DNA of 64,000 nt, from the NCBI RefSeq assembly GCF_000701445.1, contig NZ_JNIX01000007.1, positions 293,501 to 357,500 of the forward strand, in the 5' to 3' direction. Origin of the DNA: Brevundimonas bacteroides DSM 4726 (GTDB taxonomy: Bacteria; Pseudomonadota; Alphaproteobacteria; Caulobacterales; Caulobacteraceae). The notes under the pieces were generated by a model, which ran no database searches, was not told the DNA's origin, and worked only from the letters and a program-made list of their open reading frames with translations. Of the stretch, positions 18,164 to 27,823 are shown one piece after another. The translations under genes and the position numbers were made by a program. The number at the start of each line of letters is the position of its first letter. The first letter of the stretch is position 1.

Positions 18164-18571
18164 ATGGAAGACCTTTTTCGATCCTATTGGTGGCTGCTGT
18201 TTCCTCTGGCGTGGTTTGTCTCGATCGGGTTCTCCAGCCTGCTCAACTATCGGCGGCAGCGCGCAACGCTGAAGCTGATCGAGACCTACGCCCAGAAAGG
18301 CGAGCAGCCGCCCGAGGCTCTGCTGAGAGTGTTGGAACGGCCGATCGACGCGGAGACTGAGAGCCGGGCCTACAGCTCGCCAAGCGGCGGACGGAATGGC
18401 AGCCTGTTCTCGCTCGTGCTCTTCACCATCCTGGCCGGAGGGTTCGGCTACGCCGCCTGGGCCAATATGTATGACGCCGGCGACGCCTTCCTGATCGTGG
18501 CCTTTGTCATGGGGGCGCTGGCAGCCGCGACGGGCGTGACGCTGATGTTCGGCAAGCGTCCGAAGGACTGA
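18164..18571 (+). CDS. DUF6249 membrane protein (module 1)
   Basis: This 135-residue protein has three predicted membrane helices: residues about 8-26, then 85-103, then 108-128. A cytoplasmic helix RRQRATLKLIETYAQKGEQP then PEALLRVLERP follows the first. The pattern 'helix, RxxR..., KGxxPPE, two helices, ending in a lysine-rich KxPKD tail' recurs in the protein at 19941, and both sit directly before an ECF sigma gene. The family (DUF6249) is of unknown function. AGGGG precedes the ATG at 18164; a GTG at 18155 is the alternative start. Confidence 0.8.
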   Translation: MEDLFRSYWWLLFPLAWFVSIGFSSLLNYRRQRATLKLIETYAQKGEQPPEALLRVLERPIDAETESRAYSSPSGGRNGSLFSLVLFTILAGGFGYAAWANMYDAGDAFLIVAFVMGALAAATGVTLMFGKRPKD

Positions 18572-18595
18572 TGCAGCGGCGTGGGGCAGGAGACG

Positions 18596-19120
18596 ATGGA
18601 CGTCGCCCTGGTGGCGGCCGCGAGGGCGGGGTCGGACGCCGCCTTCGCCCGGCTGGTCGCCGCGCACCAGGCCCCGCTGCGGGCCTTTCTGCGGCGGACG
18701 CTGGGCGGGTTCGATCTGGCGGACGACGTGGCGCAGGAGACGTTCGTCGCGGCTTGGACATCGCTGGGCCGCCTGAAGGATCCGGCGCGGTTTCGCCCCT
18801 GGCTGTTCGGTATCGCCTGGAAGAAGGCCCAGGATGCCCTGCGGTCCGGACTGCGCGACCAAGCGCGGGGCCGGGCCTGGGTGGAGGTGTCAGAGGCCTC
18901 CGCTGGAATCTCACCGGAAGATCGAATGGCCCTGGAGGCGGCCGTGGGCGACCTGCCGACAGACCAGAGGGCCTGTATCGCGCTGTGTCTCGCCGACGGT
19001 TTCTCCCATCAGGAAGCAGCCTCTATCCTGGGGCTTCCCCTCGGCACGGTGAAGTCCCATGTCACCCGGGGCCGGACGCGATTGCTGGCCGCTCTGACAG
19101 GAGAGCCGCATGACGTCTGA
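18596..19120 (+). CDS. ECF-type RNA polymerase sigma factor (module 1)
   Basis: This is a 174-residue sigma-70 family protein with only regions 2 and 4. Region 2 reads LRAFLRRTLGGFDLADDVAQ, then ETFVAAWTSLGRLKDPARFR, then PWLFGIAWKKAQDAL. Region 4 reads LPTDQRACIALCLADGFSHQ then EAASILGLPLGTVKSHVTRG. Its 3' end overlaps the next gene by 11 bases in the sequence ATGACGTCTGA, the usual sign of a sigma/anti-sigma pair. ATG 18596 follows AGGAG at a tight three-base spacing; GTG 18581 is possible. It probably directs core polymerase to an envelope-stress type regulon. Confidence 0.9.
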   Translation: MDVALVAAARAGSDAAFARLVAAHQAPLRAFLRRTLGGFDLADDVAQETFVAAWTSLGRLKDPARFRPWLFGIAWKKAQDALRSGLRDQARGRAWVEVSEASAGISPEDRMALEAAVGDLPTDQRACIALCLADGFSHQEAASILGLPLGTVKSHVTRGRTRLLAALTGEPHDV

Positions 19121-19424
19121 TCCGATGGCCGACCGAGCCCTGTCCGCGTTCTTTGCCGATGCATTGCCTCCGGCGCGCGACCTGGCCTTCGAGGCCCGGG
19201 TCGCGGCGAAAATCGCGCGTCGCCGGGCTGTGGCGACCGTTGCCGCCCTTGTGCCCTGGACAATCGCCGCCAGCGTCCTGCTGTGGGTGCTCGGGCCCTT
19301 GCTAGGGCCGGTGGTCGACGGGCTGGCCGAGACGCTGGCCCCGGCCGCGACGATCCTGGCTCTGACGGCGCTGGCCGTCGTCACGAGCGTCGCGGCCGGT
19401 CGCAGACTGTCGCCTATCGGATGA
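19110..19424 (+). CDS. Predicted membrane anti-sigma factor (module 1)
   Basis: This 104-residue protein has a cytoplasmic N-terminal helix region (MADRALSAFFADALPPARDL then AFEARVAAKIARRR) and two hydrophobic segments (ATVAALVPWTIAASVLLWVL and the segment after 325 bases into the gene). The 11-base overlap with the ECF sigma gene, the N-terminal similarity to the partner protein at 20924 and the membrane topology suggest an anti-sigma factor. It has no zinc-binding HxxxCxxC motif, so it is not a ZAS-type anti-sigma. The role is inferred from position. Confidence 0.6.
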   Translation: MTSDPMADRALSAFFADALPPARDLAFEARVAAKIARRRAVATVAALVPWTIAASVLLWVLGPLLGPVVDGLAETLAPAATILALTALAVVTSVAAGRRLSPIG

Positions 19425-19719
19425 CGCGATAGCGTCCGGTGCTGGCGATCTCTCCGCGCTGGCGGTCCGGCAGGGCGCGGTAGGCGAGACGGCGCATCTC
19501 GGAGCGGCAGATCGCGGGATCGCCGAGACGGTCGGGCGTGACGACCTCAAGGTGCCTATCGCAGAAGGCGCGGCTCGCGTCGCGAACACGCTGGACGAAG
19601 GCGTCCTGGTCGGCGGGTCGGGTGAAGTCGAGATCGCCGATGGCCACCCGCAGTTCCGGCTCCGCGGAGGGTGCGGCCGGGGTCATCAGGGCTGCGGCAA
19701 GGATCAGGGACACGGACAT
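19414..19719 (-). CDS. UrcA family protein
   Basis: This 101-residue secreted protein has a short signal (MSVSLILAAALMTPAAPSAE) and the UrcA pattern VAIGDLDFTRPADQDAFVQR then VRDASRAFC, ending in a region with a second Cys (DPAICRSEMRRLAYRAL). UrcA proteins are small, sphingomonad/caulobacter-enriched and of unknown function; the two cysteines probably form a disulfide. Its stop overlaps the anti-sigma gene of module 1 by 11 bases, tail to tail. It separates the two ECF modules. Confidence 0.8.
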   Translation of the reverse strand: MSVSLILAAALMTPAAPSAEPELRVAIGDLDFTRPADQDAFVQRVRDASRAFCDRHLEVVTPDRLGDPAICRSEMRRLAYRALPDRQRGEIASTGRYRVIR

Positions 19720-19738
19720 AAGACAAGCTCCGGAAAGG

Positions 19739-19756
19739 GCAGGCGGGATCGCCTGC
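19739..19756. repeat. Small stem-loop between UrcA gene and module 2
   Basis: GCAGGCG and CGCCTGC flank a four-base loop (GGAT), followed on the plus strand by TCTTC. It lies in the UrcA 5' leader on the minus strand. Function unclear. Confidence 0.4.
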
Positions 19757-19812
19757 TCTTCAGAGCCGCCACCCTCGCCGCGCGGATGCGAAGCGGAGCA
19801 TTAAGTTTCGTC

Positions 19813-19830
19813 CATCCGATCCGGGCGTCG
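19813..19830 (+). promoter_or_regulatory. Upstream block shared by the two ECF modules (copy 2)
   Basis: This block matches 18087-18104 at 13 of 18 positions and lies 128 bases before the second DUF6249 gene. It is offered only as a place to look for common regulation of the two modules. Confidence 0.25.
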
Positions 19831-19940
19831 CCTTACGAAGATTTCACGTCCGTTCGCGCATCCGCCGGGCCGCCCAACCGCCTCTTGTGATCAGAAGGCC
19901 CGGGCATCAGGCTCCGGCCATCCGCATCAGAGGGATCACA

Positions 19941-20342
19941 ATGGAACTCACACCTGTTCTCATCGTCGGGACGATCTTTGCGTCGCTGGTCGCCATCATC
20001 GTTGGGCCGAGCTGGCTCAAGAGCCGGGACCGCCGCGAAGTTCAGCAGACCGTGCGCGCCGCGATCGAAAAGGGACAACCCCTTCCGCCCGAAGTCATTG
20101 ACGCGCTCAGCAAGGAGGCGACCCGCAACCTGCCGTCGCGCAGCCGCGACCTGCGCCAGGGAATCATCTGGTTGGCCGTCGGCATTGGCCTGGCCGCCTT
20201 CGGCACCATCAGCGAGATGCGCTGGGGCAGCGACGGTTGGGAAGGTCCCGACTTTGGCGGCCTGCTGGGCATCGCGGCCATCCCCGCCACGATCGGCCTG
20301 GCGTTCATCGTCCTGAGCTTCTTCAACAAGAACAAGGACTGA
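19941..20342 (+). CDS. DUF6249 membrane protein (module 2)
   Basis: This 133-residue protein is a paralogue of the one at 18164. It has an N-terminal membrane helix (TPVLIVGTIFASLVAIIVG), the cytoplasmic segment DRREVQQTVRAAIEKGQPLP then PEVIDALSKE, and two further helices (GIIWLAVGIGLAAFGTI and GIAAIPATIGLAFIVLSF). It ends in KNKD, as module 1 ends in KRPKD. It lies 28 bases before the second ECF sigma gene. Function is unknown, but strict pairing with ECF sigma genes in this window suggests it works in the same signalling circuit. Confidence 0.8.
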   Translation: MELTPVLIVGTIFASLVAIIVGPSWLKSRDRREVQQTVRAAIEKGQPLPPEVIDALSKEATRNLPSRSRDLRQGIIWLAVGIGLAAFGTISEMRWGSDGWEGPDFGGLLGIAAIPATIGLAFIVLSFFNKNKD

Positions 20343-20370
20343 GGCGCGGGCTGACAGGGGGAAATCTCTC

Positions 20371-20934
20371 ATGGCCCAGTCCCTTCTGGACAGGCACGAC
20401 GTGGAGCTGGCGGCGCTCGCGGCCGCCGGCGGGCGGCGCGAGTTCGGCGAACTCGTCCGCCGTCACGGCTCGGCCGTGCGCATGCTGCTCCGGCGCATGG
20501 GCGCGCAATCGGCCGAGGCCGATGACGTGGCCCAGGACGCCTTCCTCCAGGCCTTCGAGAAATGCGCTGAGTTCCGGGGCGAGGGCACCTTCGCCGCCTG
20601 GGTCAAGCGTATCGCCGCGCGCCTCTATCTGAAGCGCAAGGCCAAGGACGCCCGCTACGTCGCCGAACTGGAGCCCGAACAGGCCGAGGTCACGGTCTCG
20701 CCCGACGCGGCCGGCCTGGTCGATCTGGACGAGGCGCTGAAAAGCCTCAGCGAGGTCGAGCGTCTGTGCGTCTCCCTGTGTCACGGCGCGGGGCTGTCTC
20801 ATCCCGAGATCGCTTCCGCCATGAATCTGCCGCTTGGAACGGTGAAGTCTCATGTCAAACGTGGTCTGGATAAACTCCGCGCCCGGCTTTCGGGGGGCGG
20901 GGAACCCGTGGGGAGGGCGGCGCATGTCGTCTGA
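20371..20934 (+). CDS. ECF-type RNA polymerase sigma factor (module 2)
   Basis: This 187-residue ECF sigma factor has region 2 RRHGSAVRMLLRRMGAQSAE, then ADDVAQDAFLQAFEKCAEFR, then GEGTFAAWVKRIAARLYL. Region 4 is LSEVERLCVSLCHGAGLSHP then EIASAMNLPLGTVKSHVKRG. It shares the LPLGTVKSHVxRG recognition helix with the module 1 sigma factor but differs elsewhere, so the promoters they read may be related. The start ATG 20371 has GGGGGAAA upstream. The 3' end overlaps the next gene by 11 bases (ATGTCGTCTGA), the same arrangement as in module 1. Confidence 0.9.
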   Translation: MAQSLLDRHDVELAALAAAGGRREFGELVRRHGSAVRMLLRRMGAQSAEADDVAQDAFLQAFEKCAEFRGEGTFAAWVKRIAARLYLKRKAKDARYVAELEPEQAEVTVSPDAAGLVDLDEALKSLSEVERLCVSLCHGAGLSHPEIASAMNLPLGTVKSHVKRGLDKLRARLSGGGEPVGRAAHVV

Positions 20935-21343
20935 CGAATTCGATCCCATGATCGAGCGGCTGTTCAGCCGCTCGCCGCAGATGGCCGACGCGACCCTGTT
21001 CGCCGCCGAGGTCGAGACGAAGCTGCAGTCCTCCAGCCGGGTCCGCACCGTCGCCCTGACCGTCGCCGGCCTGATCGGAGGCATCATCGCCGTGCGCGAG
21101 ACGACCAACGTCAGCCTGAACCTGAACGACGGCTCCTCGCCGGTCGCCGGCCGCGCCATCGGCCAGGGCGTCCAGGCCGCCAGCCTGAACGTCCAGGAGG
21201 CTGTGAATTCGGGCCTGACCCAGTTCGGGCTGTCCGACATGGCGCTGGGGTCGATGGGCGGGATGCAGCTGTTCTGGATCGCGGCCGGCGCCCTCATCGC
21301 GCTGGCGGCCGCGGGCGTGATGCGGCTGTCGCAGGAGATCTGA
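20924..21343 (+). CDS. Predicted membrane anti-sigma factor (module 2)
   Basis: This is a 139-residue protein whose N-terminus (MSSDEFDPMIERLFSRSPQM then ADATLFAAEVETKLQ) aligns with that of the module 1 partner (MTSDPMADRALSAFFADALP). A membrane helix (VRTVALTVAGLIGGIIAV), a periplasmic segment of about 60 residues and a second helix (LFWIAAGALIALAAAGVM) follow. The overlap with the sigma gene supports an anti-sigma role. The larger periplasmic part compared with module 1 could sense a different signal. No zinc-anti-sigma motif is visible. Confidence 0.6.
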   Translation: MSSDEFDPMIERLFSRSPQMADATLFAAEVETKLQSSSRVRTVALTVAGLIGGIIAVRETTNVSLNLNDGSSPVAGRAIGQGVQAASLNVQEAVNSGLTQFGLSDMALGSMGGMQLFWIAAGALIALAAAGVMRLSQEI

Positions 21344-21347
21344 CCGG

Positions 21348-21369
21348 GGCTCCGGCTTTCGCCGGGGCC
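21348..21369 (+). terminator. GC-rich stem-loop after ECF module 2
   Basis: GGCTCCGGC pairs with GCCGGGGCC (one wobble) around TTTC, five bases after the module 2 stop codon. There is no T-run, so it is a weak terminator or a transcript-end stabiliser. Confidence 0.4.
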
Positions 21370-21412
21370 GCGTCCCGCCTAAATGCAGGTCGTCCTTTCA
21401 AGGAGCGCCGCC

Positions 21413-22249
21413 ATGTCCAAGCAGTCCAACGACGCTGTCCGCCGCCTCGCCGCGCCCGACATCATGCGGCGCAAGGGCGGCGAGCCGATCGTCTGCCTCA
21501 CCGCATATGACGCCCCGACGGCCGAGCTCCTCGACCCGCACTGCGACCTGCTGCTGGTCGGCGACAGCGTCGGCATGGTCATCCACGGCCTGCCCAACAC
21601 TGTCGGCGTGACGCTGGAGATGATGATCCTGCACGGCCAGGCCGTCATGCGGGGCGCGAAGCGAGCGATGGTCGTCATCGACATGCCGTTCGGCAGCTAT
21701 GAGGGCGGCAAGGAGATCGCCTATCAGAACTGCGCCCGCGTGATGAAGGAGACCGGCGCCCAGGCGGTGAAGCTGGAGAGCGGCCCGACCGTGCCCCAGA
21801 CTATCGAATACCTGGTCCAGCGCGGCATCCCCGTCATGGGCCACGTCGGCCTGCGCCCTCAGGCCGTGCTGACCGAGGGCGCCTTCAAGGCCAAGGGCAA
21901 GACCGACGACGAGCGCCTGCGCGTCATCGCCGAGGCCGAGGCCACCGCCGACGCGGGCGCCTTCGCCATCGTGGTCGAGGGCACGGCCGAGCCGGTCGCC
22001 GCCGAGATCACCCGCGCCATCGACAAGCCGACCATCGGCATCGGGGCGTCGGCCGCCTGCGACGGCCAGATCCTGGTGACACCGGACATGCTGGGGCTGT
22101 TCGACTGGACGCCCAAGTTCGTGCGCCGCTACGCCGACCTGCGCGGCGAGATCGACCGGGCGGTCAAGGGTTACGCCGAAGACGTCCGCGCCCGCCGTTT
22201 TCCTGCCGAAGTCGAGACCTACTTCTCGAAAAAGCCCGCCACGCCTTAG
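21413..22249 (+). CDS. panB: 3-methyl-2-oxobutanoate hydroxymethyltransferase
   Basis: PanB makes ketopantoate from alpha-ketoisovalerate and methylene-tetrahydrofolate, the first committed step to pantothenate and coenzyme A. The 278-residue TIM barrel shows [20 protein letters not shown] then [12 protein letters not shown] at the N-terminus (Mg-binding Asp in VGDSVG). Later come [10 protein letters not shown] (catalytic region) and [20 protein letters not shown] precedes the ATG at 21413 by seven bases; an upstream in-frame ATG at 21383 lacks a ribosome-binding site. panC is not adjacent. The length is typical. Confidence 0.97.
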   Translation: MSKQSNDAVRRLAAPDIMRRKGGEPIVCLTAYDAPTAELLDPHCDLLLVGDSVGMVIHGLPNTVGVTLEMMILHGQAVMRGAKRAMVVIDMPFGSYEGGKEIAYQNCARVMKETGAQAVKLESGPTVPQTIEYLVQRGIPVMGHVGLRPQAVLTEGAFKAKGKTDDERLRVIAEAEATADAGAFAIVVEGTAEPVAAEITRAIDKPTIGIGASAACDGQILVTPDMLGLFDWTPKFVRRYADLRGEIDRAVKGYAEDVRARRFPAEVETYFSKKPATP

Positions 22250-22330
22250 CGGTCGATTGCGGGCGCGGGGTCGAACCTCTAGGGTCCGCGCCGATTTGGC
22301 TTTGCAGCGTTTTTTCGGGGCGGCGACGAC

Positions 22331-23086
22331 GTGACGGATGTCTTTGAAGAGGTCGAGGAAGAGATCCGCTCCGAGCGGCTGAAGCGTCTTGCGCGTCAGT
22401 GGCTGCCGATCGTCGGCGGCCTCCTCGCGGTGGCCCTGGTGGCGGCCCTGGCCTGGTGGGGCTGGCAGAGCTGGCAGACGTCCAAGGCCCATGACGCCTC
22501 GGTCGCCTATCAGCGCGGCATGGAAGCGCTGCAGTCGGGCGACAACGCCGGTGCCGAGACCGCCTTCGCCGAAGCGGCCGAGATGGGCAATGGCGCCTAC
22601 AAGTCGCTGGCGCTCCAGCAGCGCGCAGGCCTGGCGCTGGCGTCCAACCGCACCGAGGACGCGATCGAACTGTTCGACGAGGCCGCCCGCGCTTCGGGCG
22701 ATCCGATCCTGGCCGATCCGGCCCGCTTCAAGGCGGCGCTGCTGGTCATGGATACCGGGACGCTGGAGCAGATCACCGAGCGCCTGGAGCCTCTGACCGA
22801 GGAAGGCCGCCCGATGCGTCCGTTCGCGCAGGAGGCCCTGGCGCTGGCTCGCATCCAGCACGGCCAGGCCGCCGAGGCGCGCGAACTCCTGACCCTGCTG
22901 ACGCTGGGTCAGGATGTGCCCGAGCCCGTGCGCCAGCGCGCCCAGGCCGCCATCGGCCTGATCGACAGCGAGACGGCGGCGGGCCTCGCCGCCATCGTCG
23001 CGGCCCAGCAGGTTGTTCCACCCGCGCCGGTGCTGCAGGCGCCGCCGACGGCTCCCGGCGCGCCGACCGAGGCTCCCGCCCAGTGA
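22331..23086 (+). CDS. YfgM-like membrane-anchored TPR protein
   Basis: This 251-residue protein has a short cytoplasmic N-terminus (MTDVFEEVEEEIRSERLKRL), one membrane helix (LPIVGGLLAVALVAALAWWG) and a periplasmic TPR-like helical domain (TAFAEAAEMGNGAYKSLALQ, then ALLVMDTGTLEQITERLEPL). A Pro/Ala-rich tail ends it. It matches the YfgM/TPR_21 family, periplasmic chaperone partners at the Sec translocon. The GTG start follows the panB intergenic region. The gene overlaps bamB's distal start by four bases (GTGA), and the order yfgM-bamB-der also occurs in E. coli, supporting the identification. Confidence 0.85.
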   Translation: MTDVFEEVEEEIRSERLKRLARQWLPIVGGLLAVALVAALAWWGWQSWQTSKAHDASVAYQRGMEALQSGDNAGAETAFAEAAEMGNGAYKSLALQQRAGLALASNRTEDAIELFDEAARASGDPILADPARFKAALLVMDTGTLEQITERLEPLTEEGRPMRPFAQEALALARIQHGQAAEARELLTLLTLGQDVPEPVRQRAQAAIGLIDSETAAGLAAIVAAQQVVPPAPVLQAPPTAPGAPTEAPAQ

Positions 23087-23106
23087 TTGTCAAGACCGGA
23101 GACCGG

Positions 23107-24558
23107 ATGACCCGCGTGACGCGCGCCCTCAAGATCGTGGCCGTCGTCGGCCTGGCGGCGACCGTCGCCTCCTGCGCCTCGGCCCGGCGCATCCTGCCGT
23201 TCGGCCTCGGTCAGGACGACACGCCCCAGGCCACGGCGACCGAAGGCGACCGCATCTCGATCCTGTCGTTCGAACAGACCCTGACCCCGTCGGCGGCCTT
23301 GTCGGGGCGAGATTTCTTGGTGACGGGCCCGACGGCCCGGACCGCCTGGCCCATGGCCGGGGGCACGGCCGAAAACCTAGTCGAGCACAGCATCGCCGCG
23401 CCCGAGTTCACCGTGGGCTGGCGGCGCGGCATCGGACGAGGCTCCAGCCGCACGACCCAGGTCATGGCCCCGCCGGTGGCCGCCGATGGGCGCATCTACG
23501 TCATGGACGGCGAATCGACCGTGACGGCGGTAGACGCGGCCTCGGGTCAGATCGTCTGGCGTCGCGACGTCAAGCCGGACGGCCGTGAAGCGGCGGGGGG
23601 CGTGGCGGTCTTCGGCCTGCCTGTGCCGCTGGTCGGAACGGGCGGCGGCGCGCTGGAGGGCGGCTTCGGCGGCGGTCTGGCGGTCGGCGGCGGGCGGCTG
23701 TACGTCGCCTCGGGTTATCGCACCATGTCGGCGCTGGACGCCGCGACCGGGAACGTGGTCTGGACCCAGCCGGTCGATGTGCCCCTGCGTGGCGCGCCCA
23801 CCCTGGCGGGCAACCGCATCTATGTCGTCGACGTCGACAACCAGATCATCGCCTTCAACACGCAGACAGGCCAGCAGGACTGGTCCTATCGCGGCATCGT
23901 CGAGCCGGCCCGCGTGATGCGCGCCTCCAGCCCGGCGGTCAGCGGTGACACGGTGATCGCGCCCTTCTCCTCCGGCGAAGTGGTTGCGCTGCGGGCCTCG
24001 AACGGCCAGCCGGTGTGGAACCAGGTCCTGTCGCGCACCAGCCGCACCAGCGCCCTGTCGGAAATCCGCGACATCGCCGGGCGCCCGGTCATCTCGCGCG
24101 GCTTCGTCTATGCCGTGGGCCACTCCGGCGTCATGCAGGCGATGGACATCCGCACGGGCCAGCCGCGCTGGACGCTGCCGATTGCGGGCGTCAACGCGCC
24201 CCTGCCGGTCGGTGACGTCGTCTATATCGTGTCCAAGAACGGCGAGCTGACGGTGGTCAACCGCGACAGCGGGGCAGTCTACTGGACCCGCGACCTGAAC
24301 GAGGGCCGGGTGCGGCAGGAAGGCGGCTTCCTGGGGTTCGGCGATCGCACTGTGCGTCCGGAGTGGTCGGGACCGATCCTGGCGTCCAACCGGCTGGTGC
24401 TTGTCAACTCGGACGGCGAGGCCGTGGCCTTCGATCCCAAGACAGGCGCCCAGACGGCGTCGATCCGTCTCGGCGGTCCGGCCTTCTTGGCCCCCATCGC
24501 CTATAACGGGCAGCTCTACATCCTGACGGACAGCGGCGATCTCGTCAGCATTCGCTGA
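23107..24558 (+). CDS. bamB: Outer membrane assembly lipoprotein BamB
   Basis: BamB is the beta-propeller lipoprotein of the BAM complex, which inserts beta-barrel proteins into the outer membrane. This 483-residue version has a signal peptide ending in VASC (lipid-anchored Cys). Eight PQQ-like blades follow, visible in YVMDGESTVTAVDAASGQIV, IYVVDVDNQIIAFNTQTGQQ and GAQTASIRLGGPAFLAP. The C-terminus TDSGDLVSIR is typical. The ATG at 23107 has GGAG six bases upstream; the GTG at 23083 inside the yfgM stop is an alternative. It is longer than E. coli BamB (about 390), with an extra N-terminal linker and a Gly-rich insertion (GTGGGALEGGFGGGLAVGGG). Confidence 0.92.
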   Translation: MTRVTRALKIVAVVGLAATVASCASARRILPFGLGQDDTPQATATEGDRISILSFEQTLTPSAALSGRDFLVTGPTARTAWPMAGGTAENLVEHSIAAPEFTVGWRRGIGRGSSRTTQVMAPPVAADGRIYVMDGESTVTAVDAASGQIVWRRDVKPDGREAAGGVAVFGLPVPLVGTGGGALEGGFGGGLAVGGGRLYVASGYRTMSALDAATGNVVWTQPVDVPLRGAPTLAGNRIYVVDVDNQIIAFNTQTGQQDWSYRGIVEPARVMRASSPAVSGDTVIAPFSSGEVVALRASNGQPVWNQVLSRTSRTSALSEIRDIAGRPVISRGFVYAVGHSGVMQAMDIRTGQPRWTLPIAGVNAPLPVGDVVYIVSKNGELTVVNRDSGAVYWTRDLNEGRVRQEGGFLGFGDRTVRPEWSGPILASNRLVLVNSDGEAVAFDPKTGAQTASIRLGGPAFLAPIAYNGQLYILTDSGDLVSIR

Positions 24559-24586
24559 CGCGCCGAAATCACGCTAGAAGGCCGGC

Positions 24587-26200
<1,614 letters not shown>

Positions 26201-26222
26201 TCCCTGACTGACTATTCAGGGA
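26201..26222. terminator. Inverted repeat between convergent der and dnaB
   Basis: TCCCTGA and TCAGGGA face each other around an eight-base spacer. The repeat starts right after the der TAG and covers the dnaB stop and last codons. It could end transcripts in both directions, but there is no T-run. Confidence 0.4.
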
Positions 26223-27699
26223 TGTCGGCGAAGTTTCCGTAACGCCCGCCCTGGGCGAGGTTGCCGAACTTGGTCGTGTCGGAATCGAAGCTCAGCTTGA
26301 CGATGCCGATGGGGCCGTGGCGCTGCTTGCCGATGACGACCTCGGCCACGCCGCGCAACATGTCCATCTCCTCCTGCCACTTTAGGTGCTCCTCGGTGCC
26401 CTCGCGCGGCTCGGCGCGTTCCTTGTAGTAGCTCTCGCGATAGACGAACATGACGGCGTCGGCGTCCTGCTCGATCGAGCCGGATTCGCGCAGGTCCGAC
26501 AATTGGGGCCGCTTGTCCTCGCGGGCCTCCACCTGACGCGACAGCTGCGACAGGGCGATGATCGGGACGTTCAGCTCCTTGGCCAGCGCCTTCAGCCCGC
26601 CGGTGATCTCCGACACCTCCTGCACCCGGTTCTTCTGGCCGTTGCCTTCGCCAACGGTCACGAGCTGCAGGTAGTCGACGATGATCAGATCCAGCCCCTG
26701 TTCGGCACGCTTCAGGCGCCGCGCGCGTGCAGCCAGCTTGGAGATCGAGATGCCGCCGGTGGCGTCGATGTAGAGCGGGCTCTCGCCAATCTCGATGGCG
26801 GCGTCGCGCACCTTGCCGAAGTCCGCCGCGTCGATCTCGCCCTTCCTCAGCCGGTCGGATGACACGCCCGACGCATCGGCCAGGATCCGCATGGCCAGCT
26901 GTTCGGCGCTCATTTCCAGCGAGAAGAAGGCCACCACCCCGCCGGAAACGGTCTTTCGCCCATCCGGCGTCGGCTCCCAGCGGTAGTTGCGGGCCACGTT
27001 GAAGGCGATGTTGGTCGCCAGCGCCGTCTTGCCCATCGACGGACGGCCCGCGAGGATCAGCAGGTCGGACGGGTGCATGCCGCCCAGCTTCTGATCCAGA
27101 TCGTTCAGGTGGGTAGCCAGTCCCGCCAGCTTGCCGTCGCGCTGATAGGCCTCGCCCGCCATCTGCACGGCGCCGGCCAGAGCCGTCGAAAAGCTGACGA
27201 AGCCGGAGGAGGGGGCGCCGTTCTCGGCCAGTGAGTAGAGCGTCAGCTCCGCCTGTTCGATCTGCTCGATAGCGGGCGTCTCGGGATCGGGCGCGTCCTT
27301 GATGATGTCGCCGCCGATGCGGATCAGGTCGCGACGGAGGGCGAGGTCATAGACGACGCGGGCGTAGTCCGGCGCATTGGCCCCCGGCGGAGCCCGGTCC
27401 ATCAGATCTGCGAGATAGCGCAGGCCGCCGAACTCGGCGAAAGCCGGGTCCTGCTTAAACCGCTCCATCAGGATGGTCGGCTCGGCCAGCAGGCCCTGGC
27501 GAATGTGATCCTCGATGGCGTCATACAGCCGCTGGTGGAAGGGCTCGTAGAAATGCGATCCCTTCAGCCGGTCCGACAGGCGTTCGAACACGCCATTGTC
27601 GAACATGAGCGCGCCCAGCAGTGCCTGCTCGGCCTCCAGATTGTGGGGCAAGGAGGGGATGGGGACCGTATCAGCGGAAATGGGAGCGAAGGCGTTCAT
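26212..27699 (-). CDS. dnaB: Replicative DNA helicase DnaB
   Basis: This 495-residue hexameric helicase unwinds the replication fork. The N-terminal domain reads LPHNLEAEQALLGALMFDN and the RecA-like domain has Walker A AGRPSMGKTALATNIA. The Walker B region is LDLIIVDYLQLVTV, and the arginine-rich DnaB motifs are LSQLSRQVEAREDKRPQLSD then LRESGSIEQDADAVMFVYR. A charged insert (ERAEPREGTEEHLKWQEEMD) near the C-terminus is typical of alphaproteobacterial DnaB. There is no intein. It stands alone and convergent with der. The start ATG 27699 begins MNAFAPISADTVPIPSLPHN. Confidence 0.98.
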   Translation of the reverse strand: MNAFAPISADTVPIPSLPHNLEAEQALLGALMFDNGVFERLSDRLKGSHFYEPFHQRLYDAIEDHIRQGLLAEPTILMERFKQDPAFAEFGGLRYLADLMDRAPPGANAPDYARVVYDLALRRDLIRIGGDIIKDAPDPETPAIEQIEQAELTLYSLAENGAPSSGFVSFSTALAGAVQMAGEAYQRDGKLAGLATHLNDLDQKLGGMHPSDLLILAGRPSMGKTALATNIAFNVARNYRWEPTPDGRKTVSGGVVAFFSLEMSAEQLAMRILADASGVSSDRLRKGEIDAADFGKVRDAAIEIGESPLYIDATGGISISKLAARARRLKRAEQGLDLIIVDYLQLVTVGEGNGQKNRVQEVSEITGGLKALAKELNVPIIALSQLSRQVEAREDKRPQLSDLRESGSIEQDADAVMFVYRESYYKERAEPREGTEEHLKWQEEMDMLRGVAEVVIGKQRHGPIGIVKLSFDSDTTKFGNLAQGGRYGNFADIPE

Positions 27700-27823
27700 C
27701 GGGTTAACGCATTACCCCTCGCATGCGCCTGCGACAGTCCCGGACGCAGCCTTCTCTGGGGGTCGAATTGGTCGTGCTGTGGACCGCTGGAAAATCCTGA
27801 AACGGATCAGTTCCGGCGTGCGA

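Noticed and set aside
16027..18360. A 777-codon open frame crossing several genes on the plus strand
   Set aside because: It runs out of frame through the RNase E/G gene, yacG and the ArsC-like gene, all of which are well supported in other frames.
21348..21369. Strong factor-independent terminator after ECF module 2
   Set aside because: The stem-loop is real but lacks a T-run, so it is kept only as a low-confidence terminator.
27700..27823. Possible CtrA site (GTTAACGCATTAC) upstream of dnaB
   Set aside because: The two half-sites are not separated by seven bases and match only on one side.
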